64,000 nucleotides of DNA from Hyphomicrobiales bacterium (GCA_900469475.1 UBXG01000010.1:534991-598990), one strand, 5' to 3'. Positions 23,931 to 33,577 are shown, numbered from the stretch's first letter. Numbers and translations: made by a program. The notes: generated from the sequence alone by a model not told the origin.

Positions 23931-26596
23931 TCTGCACTCTTCTTTTTCGCCGCCGTCTTGGCCGCAGGCTTCTTTGCAGCAGCCTTCGGCTTGGCAGTCG
24001 TTTTCGTGGCTTTTGCGCCGGCTGCCGCGGCCTTTGCCTTGGCGGGTGCCTTCTTGGTGGTGCCGCCGCTCTTGCCGGCCTTCGCTGCGATCAGAGCTAG
24101 GGCTTCCTCGACGGTGATCGCCTGCGGGTCCGTGCCCTTCGGCAACGTCGCATTGACCTTGCCCCAATTGACGTAGGGGCCATACTTGCCGTCGCGAACG
24201 GTGATCGAGCCGCCGCCATCCGGATGCGCGCCGAGATCCTTCAACGCTGCGGGTGTTCCGCCGCGCGCTCCACCGGCTGCCTTGCTCTGCTTTTCGGCAA
24301 GAACGGTGACGGCGCGGTTCAGACCAACGGTGAAGACATCCTCGACGCTTTCGAGGTTGGCGTAGCTGCCGTCGTGCAACAGGAACGGTCCGTAGCGGCC
24401 GATGCCGGAAGAAATCATCTTGCCGGTTTCGGGGTGCTTGCCGATGTCGCGTGGCAGCGAGATCAGCGCCATCGCCTTTTCATAATCGATATCCTCCGGC
24501 TTCCAGCCGCGCGGCAGCGATGCACGCTTGGCATCCTTGCCGTCGCCGCGCTGGATATAGGGACCGAAGCGGCCCGAACGCAGCGTCAGCTCTTCACCGG
24601 TCACCGGATCGGTGCCGAGCGCTTTCGGTTCGTTCAATCCGTTGGATTCAGCCTCCGCGCCGCCTTCCGACGAAAGCTGGCGGGTATAATTGCATTCCGG
24701 ATAGTTCGAGCAGCCGACGAAGGCGCCGTATTTGCCGAGCTTCAGCGAGAGGTTACCCGTGCCGCATACTTGGCAGATGCGCGGATCGCTGCCGTCTTCG
24801 CGCTTCGGGAAGACAAGCGGTGCCAGCGCATCGTTCAGGGCATCCAGAACATTGGTGACGCGCAGTTCCTTCGTGTCTTCGATCTGGGCGAAGAAATCGC
24901 GCCAGAAATCGCGAAGCACGTCCTTCCAGTTCAGCTCGCCAGCGGAGATGCGGTCAAGCTTCTCCTCCAGATCGGCCGTGAAGTCGTATTCGACATATTT
25001 GGTGAAAAAGCTTTCGAGGAAGGCTGTGACCAGCCGTCCCTTGGCCTGCGGCACCAACTTGCGCTTGTCGATGGTCACATAATCGCGGTCGCGCAGCGTT
25101 GCGAGCGTCGCGGCATAGGTGGAGGGGCGGCCGATGCCAAGCTCTTCCATCTTCTTGATCAGCGACGCCTCAGAATAGCGCGGCGGCGGTTCGGTGAAAT
25201 GTTGGGTCGAGTTGATCTTCTGCTTGGCGAGATTTTCGCGTGCGTTGATCTCGGGCAGGCGACCGCCTTCTTCGCTGTCGTCGCTCTGCTCGCCGTCTTC
25301 CTTCTGGTCGGTATAGGCGGCGATGAAGCCGTCGAAACGGATGACAGAGCCGACGGCGCGCAGGCCGGCCTTCTTGCCAGCATTGTCAGCGAGGATCTCG
25401 ACCGTCGTACGCTCGATTTCGGCCGATGCCATCTGGCTGGCGATGCCGCGCTTCCAGATCAGATCGTAAAGTTTCAGCTGATCGTCATCGAGGAATTTGC
25501 GGATGCGATCCGGCACGCGATCGAAATCGGTCGGACGGATCGCTTCGTGCGCTTCCTGGGCATTCTTAGCCTTGGTGGAATAGAAACGTGCCTTTTCCGG
25601 CAGGTAGCGGTCGCCGAACTGGTTGGCGATGGCGTGGCGTGCCGCATCGATCGCTTCCGGCGCCATCTGAACGCCGTCGGTACGCATATAAGTGATGAGA
25701 CCAACGGTTTCGCCGCCGATATCGACGCCTTCATAGAGCTTCTGCGCCACCTGCATGGTGCGCGAAGCCGAGAAGCCGAGTTTCGAGGAGGCGGCCTGCT
25801 GCAGCGTCGAAGTGGTGAAGGGTGGGCTCGGATTGCGCTTGACCGGCTTTGCCTCGACCGTGTCAACGACGTAGGAGGCACCTTCGAGCAGCGCCTTCAG
25901 CTTGCCGGCCTCTTCGCCGTTGCCGATCGCGCGCGGCTGCAGGCGCTTGCCGTCGGCAGAGACCAGGCGGGCTTCGAATTCATCGCCGCGCGGCGTTTTC
26001 AGGATCGCAGAAAGGTTCCAGTATTCTTCCGAGATGAAGCGTTCGATCTCGGATTCCCGGTCGCAGACGAGGCGAAGCGCCACGGATTGCACGCGGCCGG
26101 CCGAGCGTGCGCCCGGCAGCTTGCGCCACAGAACCGGCGACAGGTTGAAGCCGACGAGGTAGTCAAGCGCGCGGCGGGCGAGATAGGCGTCCACCAGCGG
26201 CACGTCGATGTCGCGCGGGTCGGCCATGGCGTCGAGCACGGCCTTCTTGGTGATGGCGTTGAACACCACGCGCTTCACCGGCTTGCCGTTGATAACGCGT
26301 TTCTTGTTCAACAGATCGAGCACATGCCACGAAATGGCTTCACCCTCACGATCCGGGTCGGTCGCGAGAAACAGGCCGTCGGAGGATTTCATCGCGTCGG
26401 CAATGTCCTTGATGCGCTTTTGCGAGGCACCATCGACTTCCCACAGCATTTCGAAATCCTGGTCAGGCAGCACCGAACCGTCTTTGGCGGGCAGGTCACG
26501 CACATGGCCGAAGGATGCAAGAACCTTATATCCGGGTCCCAGATATTTATTGATTGTCTTGGCCTTGGCAGGCGATTCCACCACTACAACGTTCAT
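23927..26596 (-). CDS. topA: DNA topoisomerase I
   Basis: 889-residue type IA topoisomerase relaxing negative supercoils. Toprim start VVVESPAKAKTINKYLG, DPDREGEAISWH, active-site Tyr in VGLITYMRTDGV, and zinc motifs (CQVCGTGNLSLKLGKYGAFVGC..YPEC) with repeated GRFGPYIQ/GRYGPFLL C-terminal modules. It ends in a Lys/Ala-rich tail (about 845-889), common in alphaproteobacteria. Start among TTG/ATG/ATG at 26602/26599/26596; I chose MNVVVVES. Overlaps rnr by 4 bp. Confidence 0.95.
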   Translation of the reverse strand: MNVVVVESPAKAKTINKYLGPGYKVLASFGHVRDLPAKDGSVLPDQDFEMLWEVDGASQKRIKDIADAMKSSDGLFLATDPDREGEAISWHVLDLLNKKRVINGKPVKRVVFNAITKKAVLDAMADPRDIDVPLVDAYLARRALDYLVGFNLSPVLWRKLPGARSAGRVQSVALRLVCDRESEIERFISEEYWNLSAILKTPRGDEFEARLVSADGKRLQPRAIGNGEEAGKLKALLEGASYVVDTVEAKPVKRNPSPPFTTSTLQQAASSKLGFSASRTMQVAQKLYEGVDIGGETVGLITYMRTDGVQMAPEAIDAARHAIANQFGDRYLPEKARFYSTKAKNAQEAHEAIRPTDFDRVPDRIRKFLDDDQLKLYDLIWKRGIASQMASAEIERTTVEILADNAGKKAGLRAVGSVIRFDGFIAAYTDQKEDGEQSDDSEEGGRLPEINARENLAKQKINSTQHFTEPPPRYSEASLIKKMEELGIGRPSTYAATLATLRDRDYVTIDKRKLVPQAKGRLVTAFLESFFTKYVEYDFTADLEEKLDRISAGELNWKDVLRDFWRDFFAQIEDTKELRVTNVLDALNDALAPLVFPKREDGSDPRICQVCGTGNLSLKLGKYGAFVGCSNYPECNYTRQLSSEGGAEAESNGLNEPKALGTDPVTGEELTLRSGRFGPYIQRGDGKDAKRASLPRGWKPEDIDYEKAMALISLPRDIGKHPETGKMISSGIGRYGPFLLHDGSYANLESVEDVFTVGLNRAVTVLAEKQSKAAGGARGGTPAALKDLGAHPDGGGSITVRDGKYGPYVNWGKVNATLPKGTDPQAITVEEALALIAAKAGKSGGTTKKAPAKAKAAAAGAKATKTTAKPKAAAKKPAAKTAAKKKSAE

Positions 26597-26710
26597 CATC
26601 AAGTCTCTGAATAAGAGGTCGCGCCGGTATAAGACGCGGGAGATACCGGGTTTTTCCGTCTTCCCGGCCTTCCGACATGGACAGGGAAATCGTCGCGGTC
26701 AAGAGGCTAT

Positions 26711-26814
26711 TGCATAATTCCTTAAATCGGAATCGATTGAAGCATAAAATTATGCAGCACCTCTAACGTGTTACAGCGACCTTTGCGCGTCATATGTGAC
26801 ACGCGGCGCTGTAA
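26711..26814. repeat. RIME1-like mosaic element (two adjacent palindromes)
   Basis: Left palindrome 26711-26756: TGCATAATT...AATTATGCA with inner AATCG/CGATT. Right palindrome 26771-26814: TTACAGCG...CGCTGTAA with inner GCGCGTCA/TGACACGC (one mismatch). The total of 104 bp and the two-palindrome design match my memory of the Rhizobium-specific intergenic mosaic element RIME1. It lies between dprA and topA; the rest of that 279-bp gap shows nothing else. Confidence 0.75.
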
Positions 26815-26875
26815 TGCGATTTTTGCGCTTGGCGCGACGATGCGATGCTTAGAATCGGTACGCGTATCACAGTTT

Positions 26876-28024
26876 TCAATCCAGCATGGAGATCGACACC
26901 AGTCCGCCGGCATGCCGATGCAGCCGGCCGGCCATGTCGAGTTCGAGAAGAACGGAATGAACGGCCGATATCGACAAGCCGGTGTGACGGACGATATCGT
27001 CGATCTCGACCGGCGTCGGCCCTAGCGCCTCGACGATATGGTCGCGCTCTGCATCATCGGGCGGCGTGGAGAGCGGCTTGCTTCTTTCGATGGGTGCCGT
27101 TGCGGGGCGCGGGCGAAAGAGATCCGGTTCGGCGAGCGGCCGCAGCGCTTCGACGACATCGTCCGGTATCGTGACGATCATCGCGCCATCTTTCAGCAGG
27201 CCGTTCGTTCCTTCGCAGCGCGGATCGAGCGGCGAGCCGGGAACGGCAAAGACGAGCCGGCCGAATTCGCCGGCAAGGCGCGCCGTGATCAGCGAGCCGG
27301 AGCGGGTTGCCGCCTCGACGACCACGACACCGAGCGAGATGCCAGCGATGAGGCGATTACGGCGCGGAAAGTCGCGCGCTCGCGGCTCCCAGCCAAAGGG
27401 CATTTCGCTGACGGCAAGCCCGTTGCCGTCCCATATGTCGTTGAGCAGGCCGATATTCTCGGGCGGGTAGGGTTGGTCGAGGCCACCAGCCATGGCGGCG
27501 ATCGTGCCGGTGGCGAGGCTTGTGCGATGGGCGGCCGTGTCGATGCCACGTGCCAGACCGGAAACCACCGCATAGCCGGCCTCGCCGCAGATGCGTGCGA
27601 TCATGGCGGTGAATTTGGCGCCGCTGATCGAGGCATTTCGTGAGCCGACCATGCCAATGGCCGGCCTCGTAGCTACGGACATGTTGCCTTTGACGGCAAG
27701 CAGCGGCGGCGCGCCATCGATCTCGCGAAGGGCAGGAGGATAGTCCGGCTCACCGATGCCGATGAAGCGTGCGCCGAAGCGGTGCGCTGCCTCCAACTCC
27801 CGCAGGGCATCCCGCTCATCGGTAATGCGGATCGCACGCGTCGAGCCGCCGCGCTGCGAAAGCTCCGGAAGTGCGGTCAAAGCTGCTTCGGCCGAACCAT
27901 AGTGATTGATGAGGTCACGAAAGGTGGACGGTCCGACATTGTCGGAGCGGATGAGCCTGAGCCAGGCGATCCTTTGTTTTTCGGTCAGCGCAACTCCGGT
28001 CCGTCTTGCGCTGCCTGTGTCCAT
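26876..28024 (-). CDS. dprA: DNA-processing protein DprA
   Basis: 382 residues. A Rossmann-fold core follows an N-terminal SAM-like domain: AIGMVGSRNASISG, AVVSGLARGIDTAAHRTSL, TIAAMAGGLDQPYPPEN and GSLITARLAGEFGRLVFAVPG. A C-terminal winged-helix (about 320-380) follows. DprA binds ssDNA and loads RecA during transformation or handling of incoming DNA. The ATG overlaps the plsY stop (TAATG), so the genes are coupled. Confidence 0.94.
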   Translation of the reverse strand: MDTGSARRTGVALTEKQRIAWLRLIRSDNVGPSTFRDLINHYGSAEAALTALPELSQRGGSTRAIRITDERDALRELEAAHRFGARFIGIGEPDYPPALREIDGAPPLLAVKGNMSVATRPAIGMVGSRNASISGAKFTAMIARICGEAGYAVVSGLARGIDTAAHRTSLATGTIAAMAGGLDQPYPPENIGLLNDIWDGNGLAVSEMPFGWEPRARDFPRRNRLIAGISLGVVVVEAATRSGSLITARLAGEFGRLVFAVPGSPLDPRCEGTNGLLKDGAMIVTIPDDVVEALRPLAEPDLFRPRPATAPIERSKPLSTPPDDAERDHIVEALGPTPVEIDDIVRHTGLSISAVHSVLLELDMAGRLHRHAGGLVSISMLD

Positions 28025-28641
28025 TATCCCTTTGCTCCGATCTTGCCTTCCGTTCCCGCGGTCAGCCGGGCAATATTGGCCCTATGCTTGTACCAGGAGA
28101 TGACGGTCATTAGCGCCATGACGGCGGCGATCTTATCGGCCCCCAATATCCACAATACAACCGGGATGACAAGAGTTGCAACCAGTGCGGAAAGCGAGGA
28201 ATAGCGGGTGGTAAAGGCGATCGCCAGCCAGACGATGGCGAAGATCAGGGCCATCAACGGTGCAAGCCCGAGCAGGATGCCGAGATAGGTAGCGACACCC
28301 TTGCCGCCCTTGAAGCCAATCCAGACAGGGAAGATGTGACCGATGAAGGCGGCAAAGCCGGCAAGAACGCCGGCATCCTCGCCAAAGAAATGCGCGGTGA
28401 TCAGCACGGCGGCCGTACCCTTGAAGGCATCGAGCAGCAGGGTCGCGGCTGCAAGCCCCTTGTTGCCGGTGCGCAGCACGTTTGTCGCGCCGATATTGCC
28501 CGAACCGATGTTGCGCACGTCGCCGAGCCCGGCCATGCGGGTCAGCAGGAGGCCGAAGGGAATGGAGCCGAGCAGATAGCCGATGACAAGCGCGGCCAGC
28601 GCGGTCTGCAGGGTAAGCTGCCAAGTCCAGAAATCAGCCAT
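28024..28641 (-). CDS. plsY: Glycerol-3-phosphate acyltransferase PlsY
   Basis: 205-residue membrane protein acylating glycerol-3-phosphate from acyl-phosphate, the first step of phospholipid synthesis. The three loop motifs are clear: GSIPFG, GSGNIGATNVLR, and GHIFPVWIGFKGGKGVAT. It has five hydrophobic helices. It lies 34 bp after the dihydroorotase-like gene and overlaps dprA by one base. Confidence 0.95.
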   Translation of the reverse strand: MADFWTWQLTLQTALAALVIGYLLGSIPFGLLLTRMAGLGDVRNIGSGNIGATNVLRTGNKGLAAATLLLDAFKGTAAVLITAHFFGEDAGVLAGFAAFIGHIFPVWIGFKGGKGVATYLGILLGLAPLMALIFAIVWLAIAFTTRYSSLSALVATLVIPVVLWILGADKIAAVMALMTVISWYKHRANIARLTAGTEGKIGAKG

Positions 28642-28675
28642 CGCGTCTTATTCTCCGTAAACCCTGGCGCTTGCC

Positions 28676-29965
28676 TTAGAGACTGTGAACCAGCTTGCCG
28701 GCGACATAGGTTGCAACCGCCCGGCCGCTCATTCTCGCGTCTTCGAAGGGCGTATTCTTCGAGCGCGACAAAAGCATGTCTTTTGCGACAAGCCAAGGCT
28801 CGTCGAGATCGACGAGAGCGATATCCGCTTTGGCGCCGGGCTTCAGTGTGCCGGCGGGCAGCCCGAAGATCTGTGCCGGCCGCGTCGAAAGGGCGTCGAC
28901 GAGCCGCATCAGGCTGACCTGCCCGCTGTGATAGAGGCGGAGCGCTGCCGGAAGCAGCGTTTCCAGCCCGACCGCACCGTCCTCTGCCTCGCCGAACGGC
29001 AGGCGTTTCGTGTCCACATCTTGCGGATCATGCGAGGAGACGATGATGTCGATCGTGCCGTCGGCCAGCGCCTCGATCATGCCTGTGCGGTCATCCTCGG
29101 AGCGCAGCGGCGGGTAGAGCTTGAAGAAGGTCCGGTACTCGCCGATGTCGTTCTCGTTGAGCGCCAGATTGTTGATGGAGATGCCGCAGGTGACCTTGGC
29201 GCCACGCGAGCGGGCGAGGCGGATCGCCTCCGCCGATTCCGGCACGGAGATCATAGCAGCGTGATAATGGCTGCGCGTCAGCGCGGCGATGCGAAGATCG
29301 CGCTCGAGCGGAATCAGTTCAGCTTCCTTCGGAATGCCTGAGAGCCCGAGCCAGCTTGCGAGCAGCCCTTCATGCATGACACCGTTTGCGCCGAGATATT
29401 TGTCACGTGTCTCGCAGGAAATCACCGCGCCGAATTCGCGCGCATAGGTCATCACTCGGCGCAGAATCTGGCTATCGTGGACGCTGGAATGCGCGTCGGT
29501 GAATACGACGGCTCCGGCTTCGCGCAGCAGGCCGATTTCCGTCATCTCATCGCCGGCCAGCCCCTTGGTGAGAGCCGCTGCCGGATAGACATTGACGACG
29601 GCCGTATCGCGCGCCGTCTTCCTGACGAATTCGACAAGGGCAATATCATCGATGACCGGGTCCGTGTCCGGCATCATGATGAAAGAAGTGACGCCGCCGG
29701 CCGCTGCCGCGCGGCTGGCAGACGCGATCGTTTCGCGATGTTCGCCGCCAGGCTCGCCGACATGGACGCGCGCATCGACCAGGCCGGGAATGGCGACAAG
29801 CCCATTGCAGTCGCGAACGGTCGCGCCCTTGGGTACGCCGTGGCTCTTCGCATCCTTGCCGGAGGCTACGATGACACCGCCTTCGACGACGATCGCGCCG
29901 ATCTCATCGAGATTGCGCGAGGGATCGATGATGCGGACGTTCTGAAGGATGATCGAGTTGCTCAT
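28676..29965 (-). CDS. Dihydroorotase-like protein lacking metal ligands (PyrC'/PyrX type)
   Basis: 429 residues with the overall dihydroorotase amidohydrolase fold, but the active site is eroded. The DxHxH motif reads DARVH (first His is R67). The His of the next motif is S183 (VISCETRD). The YHxxH His is M238 (YHAAMIS). TPHHL reads SINNL. The catalytic Asp of DHAP is S311 (SSHDP). Asp157 is kept. It therefore probably cannot hydrolyse dihydroorotate. Its stop-start overlap with pyrB suggests a structural role in aspartate transcarbamoylase assembly, as described for PyrC' in Pseudomonas. A functional pyrC should exist elsewhere in the genome. Confidence 0.85.
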   Translation of the reverse strand: MSNSIILQNVRIIDPSRNLDEIGAIVVEGGVIVASGKDAKSHGVPKGATVRDCNGLVAIPGLVDARVHVGEPGGEHRETIASASRAAAAGGVTSFIMMPDTDPVIDDIALVEFVRKTARDTAVVNVYPAAALTKGLAGDEMTEIGLLREAGAVVFTDAHSSVHDSQILRRVMTYAREFGAVISCETRDKYLGANGVMHEGLLASWLGLSGIPKEAELIPLERDLRIAALTRSHYHAAMISVPESAEAIRLARSRGAKVTCGISINNLALNENDIGEYRTFFKLYPPLRSEDDRTGMIEALADGTIDIIVSSHDPQDVDTKRLPFGEAEDGAVGLETLLPAALRLYHSGQVSLMRLVDALSTRPAQIFGLPAGTLKPGAKADIALVDLDEPWLVAKDMLLSRSKNTPFEDARMSGRAVATYVAGKLVHSL

Positions 29966-30918
29966 GCGCCTGCTCCCTCGGTGCGAGGTCCCTGGTTCTG
30001 TGAAACGAGCAGGGTTTCCATCACGGCCATGCGGACGGCGACGCCCATCTCGACCTGTTCGGCAATGACGCTTTGCGGGCCGTCCGCTACTTCGGAGGCG
30101 ATTTCCACCCCGCGGTTCATCGGCCCCGGATGCATGACCAAAGCATCCTCCTTGGCGGCCTTGAGCGTTTCGGCGTCGAGTCCGTAGAAGTGATAATATT
30201 CGCGCACCGAAGGCACGAAGGCGCCGGACATACGCTCGCGCTGCAGCCGCAGCATCATTACAACGTCGGCATCCTTCAGCCCTTCTTTCATCGAATGGAA
30301 GACTTCAACGCCCATGTCGGCGATGCCGGCCGGCAGCAGCGTGGCGGGTGCGACGACGCGGACGCGTGCACCCATGGCGTTGAGAAGCAGGATATTGGAG
30401 CGGGCGACGCGCGAATGCAGCACGTCGCCGCAGATGGCGACGATGATGCGCGAGAGCTTGCCCTTGGCGCGGCGGATCGTCAGCGCGTCGAGCAGGGCCT
30501 GGGTTGGATGCTCGTGCTGGCCGTCGCCGGCATTGACGACGGAGCAGGAGACCTTCTGCGCCAAGAGCGCGGCAGCGCCTGCGCTCGAATGGCGGATGAC
30601 AAGCACGTCGGGCCGCATGGCATTCAGCGTCATCGCCGTATCGATCAGCGTCTCGCCCTTTTTGACCGACGAGTTGCCGACCGACATATTCATCACATCG
30701 GCGCCCAGCCGTTTTCCGGCCAACTCGAAGGAGGATTGCGTGCGCGTCGATGCTTCGAAGAAGAGATTGATCTGCGTCAGCCCGCGAAGCGTCGATGTCT
30801 TTTTCTCGCGCTGGCGGCTGATCTTGACCGCCTCGTCGGCCTTGTCGAGAAGATAGGTGATATCCTGCTCGGTGAGGCCCTTGATGCCAATGAGGTGGCG
30901 GTGGGGAAAGAAGACCAT
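29962..30918 (-). CDS. pyrB: Aspartate carbamoyltransferase catalytic subunit
   Basis: 318 residues; makes carbamoyl-aspartate in pyrimidine synthesis. Carbamoyl-phosphate loop FFEASTRTQSSFE, HEHPTQALLD, MLRLQRERM and ALVMHPGPMNRG are all intact. ATG 30918 has GGAGG at ideal spacing; an open frame upstream lacks support. Overlaps the PyrC'-like gene by 4 bp (ATGA). Confidence 0.95.
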   Translation of the reverse strand: MVFFPHRHLIGIKGLTEQDITYLLDKADEAVKISRQREKKTSTLRGLTQINLFFEASTRTQSSFELAGKRLGADVMNMSVGNSSVKKGETLIDTAMTLNAMRPDVLVIRHSSAGAAALLAQKVSCSVVNAGDGQHEHPTQALLDALTIRRAKGKLSRIIVAICGDVLHSRVARSNILLLNAMGARVRVVAPATLLPAGIADMGVEVFHSMKEGLKDADVVMMLRLQRERMSGAFVPSVREYYHFYGLDAETLKAAKEDALVMHPGPMNRGVEIASEVADGPQSVIAEQVEMGVAVRMAVMETLLVSQNQGPRTEGAGA

Positions 30919-31102
30919 AAACCTGCCTCCGGATTTCGTCAGGCGGTCTATAAAGAGGGAGCGCCGATGGGGCAAGCGGGGGTATGTGCCAAGACCGTTT
31001 GTTCCCCATGCAATTTCGCCCGAATCCCGCTACAGGAGCGATGCCGGTGGGAGACGTAACTTCCAGTTTCCCTTTGCAACCCACTTGTTCTACAAGCGAT
31101 TC

Positions 31103-32761
31103 ATGACCCAAGCGACCCGGACTGACGACCCCTTTGCCGACCTGAACCAGCCGAGCCTCTGGACCGGCATCAATGCTTATCGTTCCGATCCGCTGATCGT
31201 CGATCTCACCTCCGGCCTGCCGCGTTCGATACGGGAAGAACTGGAGCAGCACGGTCGTTTCGTCACCTCGCACGAGGCCCAGGAACTGGCGCGCATGGCA
31301 AACCAAGGCACGCCGCAACTGCGCACCCACGGCCCGCGCGGCGAGCGTCTCGATGTCGTCGAGTTTCATCCCGCCTGGCACGCGCTGATGCGTCGCTCCA
31401 TGGCGATGGGCCTGCATTCCTCGATCTGGGATGCGCAGGCTGACCCTGAAGCGAAGGGTCATTCGCACAAAGTGCGCGCCGCCCGCTTCTATCTGACGGC
31501 GCAGCTCGAATGCGGCCACCTTTGCCCCCTCACGATGACCAGCGCCTCGGTTGCAGCCATGATGGCCTCGCCGGCGGTGCAGAAGGATTGGGCACCGAAG
31601 ATTCTCTCGCGCAAGTACGATTCGTCCAACAAGCCCGCCATGCAGAAGAGCGCCGTCACTATCGGCATGGGCATGACGGAAAAGCAGGGCGGCACGGATG
31701 TGCGTGCCAACCGGACGAGTGCCGATAAGGTCAGCGATGGCATCTACAGGCTTTCGGGCCACAAGTGGTTCATGTCGGCGCCGATGAGTGACGCCTTCAT
31801 CATGCTTGCGCAAACCAAGGACGGCATGGGCTGCTTCCTGGTGCCACGTCTTTTGGAAGATGGTTCGGCCAACGGCCTGCACTTTCAGCGGCTAAAGGAT
31901 AAGCTCGGCAACCGCTCGAACGCTTCCTCGGAAGTGGAGTTCACCGACACTTTCGGCTTTCTGCTCGGCGCGCCCGATGGCGGCATACGCACGATCCTTG
32001 ACATGGTGACGCTGACGCGGCTCGACTGCGCTCTGGCATCCGCTGGCATCATGCGCGCCTCGCTCGCCGAAGCCGTGCATCACGCTCGCGGCCGCAGTGT
32101 CTTCGGCAAGATGCTGGTCAACCAGCCGATCATGACGCGCGTACTTGCCGATATGGCGCTCGATGTTGCCGCCGCGACCGCGCTCGCCTTCCGCCTGGCC
32201 GAGGCCTTCGACAAGGCCAGCGGCAGCACGGAAAATGCGGCCTATGCCCGCGTCATGACGCCGGTCGCCAAATATTGGTGCTGCAAGATCGCGCCCGCGC
32301 TGATCTATGAGGCCATGGAGTGCATCGGCGGCAGCGGCTACATCGAAGAGCGCCCGATTGCCCGCCATTACCGCGAAGCCCCCGTCAATGCGATCTGGGA
32401 AGGCTCCGGCAACGTCATGGCGCTTGACGTCCTGCGCGTGTTGAACCGGGGCAGGGACCTGTTCGAGACCGTCTTTGCCGGTCTTGCCCGCGATCTCGGC
32501 CCTGCCGGCAAAAAGACCATCGATGTCCTGCGTGCCGCCATGGCGCTTTGCGAACAGGACGAGGGCGCTGCCCGCCTGCTGGTGGAACAGATGGCGCTCG
32601 CAGCCGGGGCCGCAGAGCTTTATCGCCTCGGAGCCGGCAAGATCGCCGATGCCTTCATTGAAACCCGTCTTGCTGGCGGCTGGCGCGCCACCTATGGCAT
32701 GCTCGATTCGCGCTTCGATGCCAGCTACATCGTCGATCTGCTTTATCCGCCAGCCACTTAG
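31103..32761 (+). CDS. AidB-like acyl-CoA dehydrogenase family protein
   Basis: 552 residues. Flavoprotein of the AidB branch: TIGMGMTEKQGGTDVRANRT, LSGHKWFMSAPMSDAF, ECIGGSGYIEERPIARHYRE, and the AidB-typical NAIWEGSGNVMALDVLRVL. E. coli AidB (541 aa) is part of the adaptive response to alkylation and binds DNA. Here no ada gene is adjacent and no LexA box precedes it. Start ATG 31103 gives the family N-terminus. Divergent from pyrB; a TetR gene follows. Confidence 0.85.
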   Translation: MTQATRTDDPFADLNQPSLWTGINAYRSDPLIVDLTSGLPRSIREELEQHGRFVTSHEAQELARMANQGTPQLRTHGPRGERLDVVEFHPAWHALMRRSMAMGLHSSIWDAQADPEAKGHSHKVRAARFYLTAQLECGHLCPLTMTSASVAAMMASPAVQKDWAPKILSRKYDSSNKPAMQKSAVTIGMGMTEKQGGTDVRANRTSADKVSDGIYRLSGHKWFMSAPMSDAFIMLAQTKDGMGCFLVPRLLEDGSANGLHFQRLKDKLGNRSNASSEVEFTDTFGFLLGAPDGGIRTILDMVTLTRLDCALASAGIMRASLAEAVHHARGRSVFGKMLVNQPIMTRVLADMALDVAAATALAFRLAEAFDKASGSTENAAYARVMTPVAKYWCCKIAPALIYEAMECIGGSGYIEERPIARHYREAPVNAIWEGSGNVMALDVLRVLNRGRDLFETVFAGLARDLGPAGKKTIDVLRAAMALCEQDEGAARLLVEQMALAAGAAELYRLGAGKIADAFIETRLAGGWRATYGMLDSRFDASYIVDLLYPPAT

Positions 32762-32888
32762 AACTGCCTCCAAGGCTAGCGCCCGGAACGATAGTGTCGT
32801 TTGGTCAATATCTCTAATCTGTGGATTCGCGCGTTTTGGCTGAAGCGAGACCTACGGCTTTGTTGTTCAGGGCGACTTGGCTTGCTAA

Positions 32889-32902
32889 TCACCGATCGGT
32901 GA
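32889..32902. promoter_or_regulatory. Candidate operator for the TetR regulator
   Basis: TCACCGATCGGTGA, a perfect 14-bp palindrome 18 bp before the TetR start codon. Size and position fit autoregulation by a TetR dimer. Confidence 0.5.
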
Positions 32903-32920
32903 CAGATTGGAGTCGAATCG

Positions 32921-33577
32921 ATGGCCCCCGCAAACGCTGCCGTTAAAATCCCTTTGGAAGTGCCCGTCGTGGAAAAGCGCGTGCGCAATCGTGCTGCGAC
33001 TGAGCAGGCGATTCTTGATGCCGCCAAGCGGCTTCTGGCGGAGGAGGGGTTCCAGAATTTCGGTATCAATGCGGTCGCTCGCGGTGCCGGCTGCGACAAG
33101 CAGCTGATTTACCGCTACTACGGCGGCTTGAATGGCCTTGTGGAGGCCATCGGCACCGATCTCGGCAGCTGGGTCACCGATCGCATTCCCGACGACACCG
33201 GCGGCATGTTCCTTCTGACCTATGGGGATCTGATGGAACGCCTTTCGATGCTCTTCCTCGATGCCTTGCGGGCCGATCCGCTGATGCGCCGCATCGTCGC
33301 TTGGGAAGTCTCGGAAAATAGCGAGCAGGTGCGCCGCCTGTCGGAAGCACGTTCGAAGGCGCTCGCCGGCTGGATTGAGCGCATGCGCGGCTCGCTCATG
33401 CCCCCCAAGGGTGTCGATTCTCAGGCGGTCAATGCCATGATCTTTGCGGCCATCCAGCATATCGTCCTGGCCGCGGCCGTCAGCGACCAATGCGCCGGTC
33501 TTGCGCTGAAAAATGCAAAGGATTGGGAGAAGGCGGCAACGGCCTTGAAGCGTGTCGTGCGCGGCGTCTACGGCTGA
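32921..33577 (+). CDS. TetR-family transcriptional regulator
   Basis: 218 residues. N-terminal HTH about 22-70: TEQAILDAAKRLLAEEGFQNFGINAVARGAGCDKQLIYRYYGGLNGLVEAI is the TetR signature, with a ligand-binding helical C-domain. ATG 32921 is in frame 39 codons before DxxL... of the HTH end; the first about 18 residues form a tail. Targets unknown; the palindrome just upstream suggests self-control, and the AidB-like gene 160 bp upstream is a possible target. Confidence 0.85.
   Translation: MAPANAAVKIPLEVPVVEKRVRNRAATEQAILDAAKRLLAEEGFQNFGINAVARGAGCDKQLIYRYYGGLNGLVEAIGTDLGSWVTDRIPDDTGGMFLLTYGDLMERLSMLFLDALRADPLMRRIVAWEVSENSEQVRRLSEARSKALAGWIERMRGSLMPPKGVDSQAVNAMIFAAIQHIVLAAAVSDQCAGLALKNAKDWEKAATALKRVVRGVYG

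Noticed and set aside
24224..26614. Open frame of 796 codons antisense to topA
   Set aside because: It mirrors the GC-rich topA codons, has no ribosome site or recognisable domain, and topA is certain.
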